Positions 8,963-18,108 are shown, counted from the first letter of the stretch. The stretch: 34,784 bases of DNA from Anaerolineae bacterium (GCA_016788625.1 JAEUQX010000103.1:1-34784); one strand, 5' to 3'. A program made the numbers and translations. Notes: generated by a model from the letters alone, not told the origin.

Positions 8963-9886
8963 ATGACACAAGAGCAGATCACATCCACAGAGGCGCAGCC
9001 GCCCCTGCGCGCCTATCTTGTCATTGCGATGGGCGTACTGGCCGTCTCGCTGGCAGCCATCTTCATTCGTTTGGCGCAGGACGAGGGGATACCTTCGCTG
9101 GTCATCGCTGCCGGGCGCATGACAGTCGCCACGCTGTTGCTGACCCCGCTGACGCTGCGGCGCTATAGCGCTGAAATACGCTCACTCGGCCGCCCGGAAC
9201 TGCTGCTCGCGGGCATCTCCGGCGTCTTCCTGGCCGCGCATTTTGCCACATGGATTCTTTCGCTTGAATATACCAGCGTCCTGATCAGTGTGGTGCTGGT
9301 CAACAGTCACCCGATCTGGGTCGCCCTGCTGGAAATATTCTTCTTGCGGGCACGCTTAGCGCGCCTAGTGGTTATCGGGTTAGTCATCGGCATCCTGGGC
9401 AGCATCATCGTGGCTGTTCCCTCTGGAGGAGTGGTCGCGCTGGGAGACAATCCCCTCCTGGGCATCGTATTGGCGATCACCGGGGCAATCACCGTCGCGG
9501 TCTACTTCGTCATTGGGCGTAAGCTGCGCGGCAAACTTTCACTATTACCTTACATCTGGCTGGTATACGGCTGCTCGGCCATCGTGCTGCTGCTTGTCGT
9601 CGCCCTGATGCGAATCCCCGTCACAGGCTACAGCGTCCAGGGCTACATATGGATTGTGGCGATGGCGCTCGTGCCGCAGTTGCTCGGCCACTCGTCATTC
9701 AACTACGTGCTGAAATACTTCCCGGCCACCTATGTCGGCATCGCCGTACAGCTCGAGCCGGTCTTCAGCGCAATCATTGCCTTTTTCCTGTTCAGCGAAT
9801 CGCCACTGCCGTTACAGATTGTCGGCAGCGCTACCATCCTCGCTGGCGTCGTCCTCGCCAGCCTCGGCCAATCACAGAAATCGTAA
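8963..9886 (+). CDS. EamA/DMT-family membrane transporter
   Basis: A 307-residue inner-membrane protein of the drug/metabolite transporter superfamily, with about ten hydrophobic helices in two EamA repeats (roughly residues 20-150 and 165-305). Proteins of this fold export metabolites, often amino acids or related compounds, but the substrate cannot be read from sequence. Recognisable family features are IFIRLAQDEGIPSLVIAAGR in the first helices and the GHSSFNY and FPATYVG motifs in the second half. The ribosome binding site before the ATG is weak. It is the first of two paralogues in tandem, followed 15 bases later by the second. Confidence 0.9.
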   Translation: MTQEQITSTEAQPPLRAYLVIAMGVLAVSLAAIFIRLAQDEGIPSLVIAAGRMTVATLLLTPLTLRRYSAEIRSLGRPELLLAGISGVFLAAHFATWILSLEYTSVLISVVLVNSHPIWVALLEIFFLRARLARLVVIGLVIGILGSIIVAVPSGGVVALGDNPLLGIVLAITGAITVAVYFVIGRKLRGKLSLLPYIWLVYGCSAIVLLLVVALMRIPVTGYSVQGYIWIVAMALVPQLLGHSSFNYVLKYFPATYVGIAVQLEPVFSAIIAFFLFSESPLPLQIVGSATILAGVVLASLGQSQKS

Positions 9887-9901
9887 TCGATTAGGAAGAG
9901 C

Positions 9902-10828
9902 ATGACCAGATCTCTCGCTTTGCGCCTCACGCAGTCCCCGTCCCGTGGTTTCGTCACCGTGATTCTGCTGCTCGGTACGTTCGCCGGCTCATGGGCCTTC
10001 ATCTTCGGGCGCATGGCACAGCTGGAGAACATCCCCACTTCAGCCATTATCGCCTTTCGCATGGTGTTGGGCACATTGATGCTGACTCCGCTCGTGCTGC
10101 GGCGTCATGGTGACGAACTCCGCCAACTCAACGGAAACGATCTGCTGTTCGCGGGTGGTGCAGGATTCTGGTTAGCCCTGCACCTGATACTGGGGTTTTC
10201 GTCACTGGAACACACCAGCGTCCTGGTCAGCACCATGCTGGTTGGGATGTCGCCGCTGTGGATTGCGCTGGCGGAAGCAACTCTGCTCCGCACCCGCCTC
10301 AGCCAGCTTGTGTGGATAGGGCTGTTCCTGACGCTTTCTGGCAGCACAATCATCGCACTGGCGAGCGGCAGGGACTTCGCGCTGGGTGATAACCCCGGCC
10401 TGGGCATCCTGCTGTGCATCGGCGCTTCGCTGGCAGGGGCTGCATATGCGATTTCCGGGCGTTCGTCGCGTAAAAAGATGTCGTTCCTGCCCTACCTGTG
10501 GCTGGTATTCTTACTCGGCAGTATCGTTTCTTTGTTGCTGGTCACTGTCACGCACGCGCCAATGACGGGCTTCAGCGGCAAGGGCTACTTGGCGCTGATC
10601 TTACTCACTATTTTTCCGCAGGTAATCGGCCATCTCGTCTTCAACTACGCTCTGCGCCACCTGCCCGCCACTTATTGCAGCGTGATCGGTCAGACAGGCA
10701 TGATCGAAGCGGGTATCCTGGCAATGCTCCTGTTCCACGAAGTCCCCGGCCCCCTGTTGATTCCGGGCAGCATCGCCGTCATCGTGGGCATCACCCTCGT
10801 CAACCTGGCCAAGACGCGCGGCGATTGA
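9902..10828 (+). CDS. EamA/DMT-family membrane transporter, tandem paralogue
   Basis: A 308-residue paralogue of the preceding gene, with the same length and helix layout. Shared motifs include LLTPLTLRR/LMLTPLVLRR, LGDNP, LPY.WLV and PQ..GH..FNY.L...PATY, so the pair arose by tandem duplication and has diverged considerably. The second EamA repeat differs most after the PATY motif: GQTGMIEAG here replaces QLEPVFSA in the first copy, where many family members have a conserved Glu-Pro. AGGAAGAG lies directly upstream of the ATG. The two genes are almost certainly cotranscribed; they may form a heterodimer or serve two substrates. Confidence 0.9.
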   Translation: MTRSLALRLTQSPSRGFVTVILLLGTFAGSWAFIFGRMAQLENIPTSAIIAFRMVLGTLMLTPLVLRRHGDELRQLNGNDLLFAGGAGFWLALHLILGFSSLEHTSVLVSTMLVGMSPLWIALAEATLLRTRLSQLVWIGLFLTLSGSTIIALASGRDFALGDNPGLGILLCIGASLAGAAYAISGRSSRKKMSFLPYLWLVFLLGSIVSLLLVTVTHAPMTGFSGKGYLALILLTIFPQVIGHLVFNYALRHLPATYCSVIGQTGMIEAGILAMLLFHEVPGPLLIPGSIAVIVGITLVNLAKTRGD

Positions 10829-10907
10829 ACCTCATTTTCGGTACAATGGGCGACACAAATATTCTGGCGGCTACATTACACCGCTGCTTATTGAGAAAGG
10901 TCTGATA

Positions 10908-12251
10908 ATGACGATTTCCCAATTGGACAACGCGACACTGCAAGCACAGGATAAGCTGCAACTACATCCCCTGCAGCACCCCAAAACGCACACCGACCCT
11001 TTGGTGATTGAGCGCGGCGAAGGCGTCTATCTCTACACTGCCGATGGCCGCAAAATCCTGGATGGCATGGCCGGGCTGTGGAACGTCAACGTAGGCTATG
11101 GCCGCGAGGAACTGGCGCAGGCCGCTTATGAGCAGATGAAACGACTGGCCTTCACCTCCAACTTCGCTGGCATGACCAACGTGCCCGCAACACAGTTGGC
11201 GCACAAACTCTCCGGTTACGCCTACTCAAAACTCAAGACCACCTTCTTCACCTCAGGTGGTTCTGAGTCGAACGACAGCGCCTTCAAGATCGCGCGCTAC
11301 TACTGGAAGCGCGTCGGCAAACCGGATAAGTTCAAGATCATCGCCCGCAAAGGCGCGTATCATGGCATCACGTTGGCGGCCACCTTCGCGACGGGCATCG
11401 AACGCTACCACAAGATGTTCGGCCCCCCCATGCCCGGCTTCGCCCATGTACCTGCCCCCTACCCCTACCGTTTTGAGGGCGACGTGCGCGATGGCGAAAG
11501 CATCGGGATGGCAGCCGCGCGCGCCATCGAAGAAGCCATTCTACGCGAGGGACCAGACACCGTTGCGGCAGTTATTGCCGAACCTGTGCAAGGTGTCGGT
11601 GGGGTAATCGTCCCGCCAGATGACTACTTCCCGCGCGTACGGCAGATTTGCGACCAATACGGCGTGCTGCTGATTGCCGATGAGGTCATCACAGGTTTTG
11701 GCCGCACCGGGGAACTCTTTGGCTTGAACCGCTACGGTGTCCAACCGGACATCCTGTCATTCGCCAAAGCCATCACCAGCGGCTACCAACCCCTGGGCGG
11801 CAATCAGATCACCGACGAAATCTACGACACTATCCAGACCGCGCCAGACACCGATAGCTGGATGCACGGTTACACGTATTCTGGTCACGCGACGGCCTGC
11901 GCGGTAGCACTGCGAAATCTGGCGATCATCGAAGCGGAAAAGCTGGTCGAGCATGGCAAGGAAATGGGCGCGCGCCTGCTGGCTGGGCTGCAAACGCTCA
12001 AGGAGTTCGCCAATGTCGGCGATGTGCGCGGCATCGGCCTGATCTACGGGGTCGAACTGGTGGCGGACAAGGCCGCAAAGACGCCCGACCTGGCGCTGGC
12101 CGCGAAAGTCACGCGCATGTGCCAGGATCGCGGGCTGCGGACGCGTAACGTGGGCAGCACACTGGCCTTCTCGCCGCCGCTCAGCATCACCGCCGACGAG
12201 ATTGATGAGATCGTCCGCATCCTCGGCAGTGTGCTGGATACCCTCGCGTAA
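10908..12251 (+). CDS. Class III PLP-dependent aminotransferase
   Basis: A 447-residue cytoplasmic enzyme of the class III (omega-amino acid:pyruvate) aminotransferase family. The PLP lysine is K287 in FAKAITSGYQPLGG. Other family marks are FTSGGSESNDSAFK (phosphate-binding), YHG, the cofactor-Asp segment IADEVITGFGRTG, and a C-terminal Arg-containing region. These enzymes move an amino group from an omega-amine such as beta-alanine, putrescine or GABA to pyruvate or 2-oxoglutarate; the donor cannot be fixed here. AAAGG lies seven bases before the ATG. It follows the two EamA transporters by 80 bases on the same strand, which may mean a shared amine or amino-acid pathway (inference). Confidence 0.92.
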   Translation: MTISQLDNATLQAQDKLQLHPLQHPKTHTDPLVIERGEGVYLYTADGRKILDGMAGLWNVNVGYGREELAQAAYEQMKRLAFTSNFAGMTNVPATQLAHKLSGYAYSKLKTTFFTSGGSESNDSAFKIARYYWKRVGKPDKFKIIARKGAYHGITLAATFATGIERYHKMFGPPMPGFAHVPAPYPYRFEGDVRDGESIGMAAARAIEEAILREGPDTVAAVIAEPVQGVGGVIVPPDDYFPRVRQICDQYGVLLIADEVITGFGRTGELFGLNRYGVQPDILSFAKAITSGYQPLGGNQITDEIYDTIQTAPDTDSWMHGYTYSGHATACAVALRNLAIIEAEKLVEHGKEMGARLLAGLQTLKEFANVGDVRGIGLIYGVELVADKAAKTPDLALAAKVTRMCQDRGLRTRNVGSTLAFSPPLSITADEIDEIVRILGSVLDTLA

Positions 12252-12260
12252 ACCAATCCG

Positions 12261-12293
12261 GGGCGGATTGTTGGGTCACGCTGCAATCCGCCC
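12261..12293 (+). terminator. Hairpin terminator of the aminotransferase
   Basis: GGGCGGATTG (12261-12270) and CAATCCGCCC (12284-12293) form a perfect 10-bp stem with a 13-base loop, followed by TTCTCT. It lies nine bases after the stop codon and just before the end of the convergent binding-protein gene, so it may work in both directions. Confidence 0.7.
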
Positions 12294-12304
12294 TTCTCTG
12301 TCGA

Positions 12305-14050
12305 TTAACTTGCCAACGAAATGCCGAAATAGTCCGAGCTGCCCGGCCAGATGTCGAACGCTGGAATGTCATCCGGCAGCATGACGGGCGCGAGAAGCGT
12401 TTGCCAACTGCCATCGCGCGCCATCTCTTGCAGCGTATACTCCACCAGCAAGCGGAAATCGAGGTCGTTGCGTGGCACGGCGATGCCCACATATACGCGA
12501 CTGTACCAGGGGTCGGGATTATTGCCGCGCACGGTCAGCCGCAACGCCTCTGGATTGGCCTGCACATGTGGGATTAGCTTCAGGCTGTCACCGAACACCA
12601 CATCTGCGCTGCGCTCTTCCAGGATGATCTGCGGCGCGTTGGCCTCGTTGTTCAGGGTGAAAATCCGTACACCGGAACTCACGCTCTCGGCCAGGGCATT
12701 CACACGGTCTTCCGCGCCCGGTTCGCTGGCAAATACCGCCACCCAACGCGCGCGCAAATCGAGGAATGTTTCATAAGGCCCGTCGGCTTTCGCCAGTAGC
12801 CGCTCACCGTGCAGCAGGTACGGCGCGGAGAAATCCACCCGGTCAGTCAGCGCCCAATCTAGCGTCACCCCTACCGCCAGATCAGCCTGCCCTGCCGCGA
12901 CCAGATCAGCCGCATTGCCCGCGCTGTTCGGCAGGTATTCGACGCGCACGCCCCAACGCACTGCCAGCGCTTCGATCATCGCGCGATTGAACGCTTCCAG
13001 CCGACGTTGGCTCTCCGGCGCATCCGGCGGCAGATCACTCACGCCCGCTACCCGCACAACGCCGTTCGACTGTACTCTAGGCAGCGCATACTGCGTCGGA
13101 TAGGTCACATCCGGGCTGAACTCGGCGGGCTTAGGCGGTTCTGTACCCAGGCCTTGCCACACCGGAATCAGGTCCAGCGGGTACGATGTGCCGAAATAAG
13201 CCTGCTGAATCTCCTGCATCCGCCCCTTTTGCACCAGATGTTGCAGCGTCTTGTTGATCAGATTGCGCCAGTTGACATCCTGTCGCCGCACGACAATGGC
13301 ATACGGTTCGGGGGAAAGTGCCTGCTCCAGGATGCGTGCCCCGCCCTGCTGTACGGTTGTCAGGCGCGTGAGCAGAACACGATTGGCGGCCACAGCATCA
13401 ACTTCGTTGGCTGCCAGCGCTGTCACCGCCTGGTCGAGAGTCAAGTACTGCTGCGTCGTGACGGTTACGCCCGCGCGCATCTGCCACTGGGTGAGCGCAT
13501 CCAGGCTGGGCGAGGCGATCACATAGCCAATGCGGCGGTTCGCCATATCGCCCAATCCTGCAGCGCCGTCATCCTGACGCACGAGCAGTGACTGTGTGCC
13601 TGGATAATACGTCAGACTGAATTCGACCAGCGCATCGAGTTCGCGGCGGTGTACCTGCGCAGCCACGAGCATATCGACCGCACCCGTTCGCAGCATGTCC
13701 AACGCCGTCTGCCGCGTGACCTGCACAGCTTCGAACTCAACGCCCCAGGCCTCAGCCATGCTGCGCGCCAGATCAGCGTCATACCCGCTCACCTCGCCGC
13801 GCAGGTTGAACTCGCCGAAGGGAATAGCGTTATAAAGCATCCCCACGCGCACCCGTCCATCGCGCTGCACCCGTGCCAGCGCCGACTCGGCCAGCAGTAC
13901 ATCGCTCACGCCAGCATCCACCGTCGGCACCAACGTGGGCGGCACGAGCGTAGGCACAGGCTGCGCGGCAGATTCCGCCGAAATCGTCGCACTGATGCCA
14001 AAACCCAGCAACACAGCCAGTAAGGAAGTCACCAGAAAGAAGCGTTTCAT
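12305..14050 (-). CDS. Tandem double family-3 substrate-binding protein
   Basis: A 581-residue exported protein. A signal peptide covers about residues 1-26. Two complete periplasmic-binding-like domains of the SBP_bac_3 type follow, near residues 55-290 and 325-575. Domain 1 has GRVRVGMLYNAIPFGEF, GYDADLARSMAEAWGV and MLVAAQVHRRE. Domain 2 has NGVVRVAGVSDLPPDAP, a shorter ligand-edge region and DRVDFSAPYLLHGE. Such domains capture amino acids or similar small ligands. No permease or ATPase gene is adjacent, so it may feed a distant transporter or act as a receptor. The ATG overlaps the nadD stop (ATGA), so it is translated in the obgE-nadD operon. It lacks a clear lipobox Cys, so anchoring is uncertain. 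Confidence 0.85.
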   Translation of the reverse strand: MKRFFLVTSLLAVLLGFGISATISAESAAQPVPTLVPPTLVPTVDAGVSDVLLAESALARVQRDGRVRVGMLYNAIPFGEFNLRGEVSGYDADLARSMAEAWGVEFEAVQVTRQTALDMLRTGAVDMLVAAQVHRRELDALVEFSLTYYPGTQSLLVRQDDGAAGLGDMANRRIGYVIASPSLDALTQWQMRAGVTVTTQQYLTLDQAVTALAANEVDAVAANRVLLTRLTTVQQGGARILEQALSPEPYAIVVRRQDVNWRNLINKTLQHLVQKGRMQEIQQAYFGTSYPLDLIPVWQGLGTEPPKPAEFSPDVTYPTQYALPRVQSNGVVRVAGVSDLPPDAPESQRRLEAFNRAMIEALAVRWGVRVEYLPNSAGNAADLVAAGQADLAVGVTLDWALTDRVDFSAPYLLHGERLLAKADGPYETFLDLRARWVAVFASEPGAEDRVNALAESVSSGVRIFTLNNEANAPQIILEERSADVVFGDSLKLIPHVQANPEALRLTVRGNNPDPWYSRVYVGIAVPRNDLDFRLLVEYTLQEMARDGSWQTLLAPVMLPDDIPAFDIWPGSSDYFGISLAS

Positions 14051-14655
14051 GACGGTTCGTCTCGGTATAACTGATGGTCGTCAATATAAGCGCGTACCGC
14101 ATCCGGCACGAGGTAACGAACACTCCTACCCTGCCGCACACGCTCCATGACCAATGTCGAGGAGATTTCAATCAGCGGCGTGTCCAACAATCTGACGCGC
14201 GCACTCAAACCGGGGAGGGCAGTATCGTGCATATGAATGTCGATACCATCGCCAGGACGGCGCATGACAGCAAGCTGACACTGCGCCACAACCTGCGCGG
14301 GCTGATGCCACTTGAGCAGGTCACGGAACGAATCACCGCCCATGATGAAGAACAGTGACGCGCCAGGAAACTGCTGTCCGAGCAGGCGCAGCATATCAAC
14401 CGTGTAGTGCGGGCCAGGGCGATCAACATCGACTCGTGAAATGCTGAACTGCGGATGACCGTTCAGCGCGCATTCCAGCATTGCCAGCCGATGGGCAACA
14501 GACGTTTTGGCCTCGTGCTGCTTGTGCGGGGGGTCGCCCGCCGGCGCGAACAGGATGCGGTCGAGCTTCAGTTCGTCCAGCGCGTACTCGGCCAGTATGA
14601 GGTGTCCCAGATGCGGCGGGTCAAAGCTGCCACCGAGGATGCCGATACGGCTCAC
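14047..14655 (-). CDS. nadD: Nicotinate-nucleotide adenylyltransferase
   Basis: A 202-residue cytoplasmic nucleotidyltransferase that makes deamido-NAD from nicotinate mononucleotide and ATP, the penultimate step of NAD synthesis. The ATP-binding motif GGSFDPPHLGH is at the N-terminus; also visible are PAGDPPHK, FIMGGDSF and the C-terminal ISSTLVMERVRQG (the ISSTxxR-type motif). The length is typical. The start is GTG with GGAG nine bases upstream. It lies six bases after obgE and overlaps the next gene by four. The obgE-nadD pairing is common in bacteria. Confidence 0.95.
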   Translation of the reverse strand: MSRIGILGGSFDPPHLGHLILAEYALDELKLDRILFAPAGDPPHKQHEAKTSVAHRLAMLECALNGHPQFSISRVDVDRPGPHYTVDMLRLLGQQFPGASLFFIMGGDSFRDLLKWHQPAQVVAQCQLAVMRRPGDGIDIHMHDTALPGLSARVRLLDTPLIEISSTLVMERVRQGRSVRYLVPDAVRAYIDDHQLYRDEPS

Positions 14656-14661
14656 GCGGCG

Positions 14662-15927
14662 CTACTCCGACCACTCAAGTTCAAATTCACCGATGAACAC
14701 CGTGTCGCCCGGTTTCACGCCGATGTCTTCCAGTGCTTTTGAGACACCCAGCGTTTCGAGGATATTCTGGAAGCGCAGCACCGCGTCCTCGTAATCCCAG
14801 TGGGTCATCATCGCGGCACGTTCAATACGCTTGCCAGATACGCGGTAGATTCCATCATCCTCGCGCACCACAGTGAACGGCACTTCGGCTTCCGGCAGTT
14901 CGTAGACGGGCATCGCCACGACAGGCAGCGCTTCCTGCACCTGCGGCAGCGAATCGACCAGCGTGAAAATACGCCCGACGAGCGCCCGAATGTTAGACTG
15001 GGTGGCAGCAGAAATTGCCATCGGCTCGACACCGCGCGCCTTCAAGGCCTTTTCGATCTCCGGCCAACGCTCCTGCGCCTCCGGCAAGTCCATTTTAGTA
15101 AAGACCACGATTTGCGGTTTTTCCGCCAACCGCTCATCAAACAGCGCCAGTTCAGTATTGATCTGACTGTAGTCCGCTAACGGGCTTTCGCTCGCGCCGT
15201 TGATCAGATGCACCAACACGCGCGTGCGCTGCACATGCCGCAGGAAAGCGTGCCCCAGGCCGACGCCCATATGCGCACCTTCGATCAGGCCGGGTATGTC
15301 CGCAACAACCAGTTCGCGGTCATCATAGACCGTCACGCCCAGGTTCGGCTCAAGTGTAGTGAAGGGGTAATCAGCGATTTTCGGGCGCGCGTTGCTGATG
15401 ACAGAAAGCAGCGTGGACTTGCCCGCGTTAGGCACACCCACCAACCCGACATCGGCAATCAGCTTGAGTTCGAGCACGAGCCACTTCTCTTCGCCCGGTT
15501 CACCCTTCTCCGCCATACGCGGCGCCTGGTTGGATGAACTGGCGAAATGTTGGTTGCCTCGCCCACCACGACCACCACGCGCGACGACCAAGCGATCGCC
15601 GGGACGCACCAGATCAGCGATAACGTCGCCGGTAGCGGCGTCCTTCACCACGGTGCCAGGCGGCACATTGACCTCAGTGGTCTTGCCGCTCAAACCGCTC
15701 ATGTTTTTACCGCCGCCGCGCGCGCCATGCTCGGCCTTGAAGTGGATGCCCTTCTGAAACGGCGACAGCGTATTCAGTTTTGGGTTGACGACCAGCACCA
15801 CATCGCCGCCACGCCCGCCATCGCCACCCGCTGGCCCGCCGCGCGGCATGAACTTCTCGCGCAGGAACGCGACAATGCCATCGCCCCCGTCGCCACTGCG
15901 GACGTAAATCTTGATCTCATCAATCAT
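14662..15927 (-). CDS. obgE: Obg-family GTPase
   Basis: A 421-residue GTPase acting in ribosome large-subunit assembly and stress responses. The N-terminal glycine-rich Obg fold (residues ~1-158) is clear from GDGGDGIVAFLREKFMPRGG and GGRGGRGNQHFASS. The G domain has G1 GVPNAGKST, G3 DIPGLIEGA, G4 TKMD (a variant of NKxD) and G5 SAATQ. The last ~70 residues are an OCT domain (RVSGKRIERAAMMTHWDYED). That C-terminal OCT extension is typical of Gram-positive and Chloroflexota Obg and absent from E. coli ObgE. AGGA lies nine bases before the ATG. It is third from the end of an operon with the SDR gene upstream (11-base gap) and nadD downstream. Confidence 0.96.
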   Translation of the reverse strand: MIDEIKIYVRSGDGGDGIVAFLREKFMPRGGPAGGDGGRGGDVVLVVNPKLNTLSPFQKGIHFKAEHGARGGGKNMSGLSGKTTEVNVPPGTVVKDAATGDVIADLVRPGDRLVVARGGRGGRGNQHFASSSNQAPRMAEKGEPGEEKWLVLELKLIADVGLVGVPNAGKSTLLSVISNARPKIADYPFTTLEPNLGVTVYDDRELVVADIPGLIEGAHMGVGLGHAFLRHVQRTRVLVHLINGASESPLADYSQINTELALFDERLAEKPQIVVFTKMDLPEAQERWPEIEKALKARGVEPMAISAATQSNIRALVGRIFTLVDSLPQVQEALPVVAMPVYELPEAEVPFTVVREDDGIYRVSGKRIERAAMMTHWDYEDAVLRFQNILETLGVSKALEDIGVKPGDTVFIGEFELEWSE

Positions 15928-15938
15928 TGCTACAAATC

Positions 15939-16937
15939 CTAACAGCCCAACTCCGGCAGGAAATCCGGTTGTCCCGCCCGGTACCAGGCAATCGTCTTGC
16001 GTGCGCCCTCGCGGAAGTCTGTCGGCGCAAAGCCAAACTCGCGCCGCGCCTTTTCGCTGCTCACACGCCAGTTATTGTACACATACGAACGCAGGTTGAG
16101 CGGCCAGAACGGCTCTGTATGAGTCACCCGCGATAGGGTTTCCAGCACACGAGCAGTGTTGATACCCAGCCAACCTGGAATGGGCAGACGCGGCCAGCGA
16201 ATTTGCCCTTCTTCGCAGATGATATCAAAAGCGTCTTTGTGCGAAATCCAATCACCGCACAGGTTATAAACCTCGCCCATGCGCGCCTTGTCGAGCGCCT
16301 GCAGGATGCCCTGAGCCACATCGCTGATGTAGGCCGGGAAAATGATGTAACGCCCACCGTTCACCTGCATAATGATGCCGCGCATCGGGTCTTTGAAGAA
16401 CAAGCGGTTGAACGCGTAAGACCCTAATGGCCCATAGTATGCACCAGGCCGCAGAATGACAACTGACAGACCATCCTCGCGAAAGTAACGCATAGCACTC
16501 TGTTCACCCTGCCATTTGCTGCGCTGATACGCATCCGCAGGCTGAGCAGGATGCGTCTCGTCCACAATCCCATTTGGGTCGGGGTGGCCAACAACGGCGA
16601 CTGTCGAAATGTGCATAACACGTTCCACCTGGGCATCTCGCGCTGCGCGCAGCACATTCTCTGTACCCTGCGCGTTGGTCGCCAGAAACTGCGACTCCTC
16701 TCCCCAGAAACGGAACATACCACCGGCATGGATGACATGCTGGCAGCCGCGTACCCCCTCTGCTACAACCTTGGCATCCAGAAGGTCACCTGCCACAATC
16801 TCCACATTGCGATAGCGCTTCAACCAGAGATGCTGCTCCGGGTGGCGGGTCAGCACGCGCACAGGCACATCACGTTTGCATAGGATCGGCACCAAATGCC
16901 GCCCAAGAAACCCTGTGCCACCTGTGAGAAAGATCAT
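15939..16937 (-). CDS. Extended SDR NAD(P)-dependent epimerase/dehydratase
   Basis: A 332-residue Rossmann-fold enzyme of the extended short-chain dehydrogenase family. The nucleotide motif TGGTGFLG is at the N-terminus, a catalytic-type Ser/Thr region at VMHISTVAVVG and the YxxxK motif at YQRSK. Related proteins act on nucleotide sugars, sterols or dihydroflavonol-like substrates; the substrate here is open. A GTG at 16946 would add three residues, but AGGTGG sits five bases before the ATG at 16937, and that start also places the glycine motif at the usual distance. It begins the obgE-nadD run, 11 bases before obgE, and lies 96 bases after the receiver-domain gene. A lipid or cell-envelope role is possible but not shown. 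Confidence 0.85.
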   Translation of the reverse strand: MIFLTGGTGFLGRHLVPILCKRDVPVRVLTRHPEQHLWLKRYRNVEIVAGDLLDAKVVAEGVRGCQHVIHAGGMFRFWGEESQFLATNAQGTENVLRAARDAQVERVMHISTVAVVGHPDPNGIVDETHPAQPADAYQRSKWQGEQSAMRYFREDGLSVVILRPGAYYGPLGSYAFNRLFFKDPMRGIIMQVNGGRYIIFPAYISDVAQGILQALDKARMGEVYNLCGDWISHKDAFDIICEEGQIRWPRLPIPGWLGINTARVLETLSRVTHTEPFWPLNLRSYVYNNWRVSSEKARREFGFAPTDFREGARKTIAWYRAGQPDFLPELGC

Positions 16938-17033
16938 GCGCGCCACCTACGGGGATGCCCTATTGGGGAAAACCATACTGGATTGAGCCGACTTTATCAG
17001 GCGGGGGAGGAAAACGCAATGACGAACCACGTG

Positions 17034-18044
17034 TCAGGCGCGCTGATGCTCCTTGAGTGCCATCCAGATATTCTGCCGCAGCCGCGACTTACTGACCGGG
17101 CGCACCAGATATACATCTACTTTAGCGACGGCCAAAGCCATTGACTGTTGATTTGACATCGAATGCTCAGCCAGGACGATGATCGGCAATTGGCGCAGAT
17201 CGCTGATCTCACGCACCTTTGCCAGCATCGCCCAGGCGTGCATGTCGGGAGGTTGCAAATCCATCAGCAACAGATCGGAGTGACCATCTTCCAGGAGTTC
17301 GAGTGCCTGCGCGCCGCTGTCCGCCACCTGCACCTGCATGTGCATTTCCGCGCACAGTTCATGGATGGCCGCACGCTCGTCGGCATCGCTCAACAGCAGC
17401 ACGACCTGTTTGCTATCGGTAACCGAGGTATCCGTCTGGCTGGCGATGATACTTGCCAGATCGGCTCGCCCGCCTACCTGATCTGTATTCAGACTGCTGT
17501 CCAATTCGCTGCCTTCCGTGAAAGCGACAACCGCCTTTTGGAACAGATGCGGGGCACGGGCAGAAAGTTCCTTCTGAACACTTTCGGCCTCTTTGAGTTC
17601 GGGGAATGGGCTGCCATTCTTGCCAACGATGACGACTAGATCACCTCGACTAGCGGCGGCCACATCGCTGGTCAGTTCCAGCCCCGCCAACATAGCCTGC
17701 ACAACATTCAACCGCGATTCCGGCAGCGTCGTATTGAGGTAGTAGCTGCGAACGCGGCTCGGTATACGGTCTTGCGTGTGGCGGTTGTCGTAAAGGTGTG
17801 GCTCGGGCAATGAATACAACCAGACGTAATGATGATCGTAGTGTTCGACGCGCCCAGCCACTTTCAACTGACTGAGTTCGTAGTCGGTGATGGCGTGGCC
17901 ATAATTGTCATCCGTCAACTGGATAAACTGCCCGGTCAGAAGATCCTGAACACGGGTCTCATTTAACTGGACGACGAATGCGCCATTCGCCATGATGAAC
18001 ACAAAGTGGCGCGGAACGGCGCTCCCGCTGTAGTTCTTAGTCAT
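17034..18044 (-). CDS. Protein with C-terminal receiver-like domain and uncharacterised N-terminus
   Basis: A 336-residue soluble protein. Residues ~1-100 form an unrecognised module rich in His and Tyr (EHYDHHYVWLYSLPEPHLYDN). Residues ~100-205 are largely helical with one hydrophobic strand (GDLVVIVGKNGSPFPE). Residues ~215-336 are a response-regulator receiver: the acidic pair in LLLSDADER, the phospho-acceptor D262 in LLLMDLQPPD, a Thr/Ser position replaced by Ala in VLAEHS, and R315 in the RP dipeptide where KP is expected. It has no DNA-binding output domain. The ATG at 18044 lacks a clear Shine-Dalgarno site. It lies 64 bases downstream of the AAA+ gene on the same strand, and the two probably form a unit. 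The changed Lys and Thr suggest altered or no phosphorylation control. Confidence 0.75.
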   Translation of the reverse strand: MTKNYSGSAVPRHFVFIMANGAFVVQLNETRVQDLLTGQFIQLTDDNYGHAITDYELSQLKVAGRVEHYDHHYVWLYSLPEPHLYDNRHTQDRIPSRVRSYYLNTTLPESRLNVVQAMLAGLELTSDVAAASRGDLVVIVGKNGSPFPELKEAESVQKELSARAPHLFQKAVVAFTEGSELDSSLNTDQVGGRADLASIIASQTDTSVTDSKQVVLLLSDADERAAIHELCAEMHMQVQVADSGAQALELLEDGHSDLLLMDLQPPDMHAWAMLAKVREISDLRQLPIIVLAEHSMSNQQSMALAVAKVDVYLVRPVSKSRLRQNIWMALKEHQRA

Positions 18045-18063
18045 CGCATTTCACGAAGGCATG

Positions 18064-18088
18064 CCCCTGCTGCTGATGTCGGCAGGGG
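18064..18088 (-). other. Hairpin in the gap between AAA+ gene and receiver gene
   Basis: CCCCTGC (18064-18070) and GCAGGGG (18082-18088) form a perfect 7-bp stem around an 11-base loop, about 20 bases after the AAA+ stop codon. There is no U-tract on the minus strand, so a partial terminator or an mRNA-stability element is more likely than full termination. Confidence 0.4.
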
Positions 18089-18108
18089 TACGCCACATTT
18101 CTACTCAT

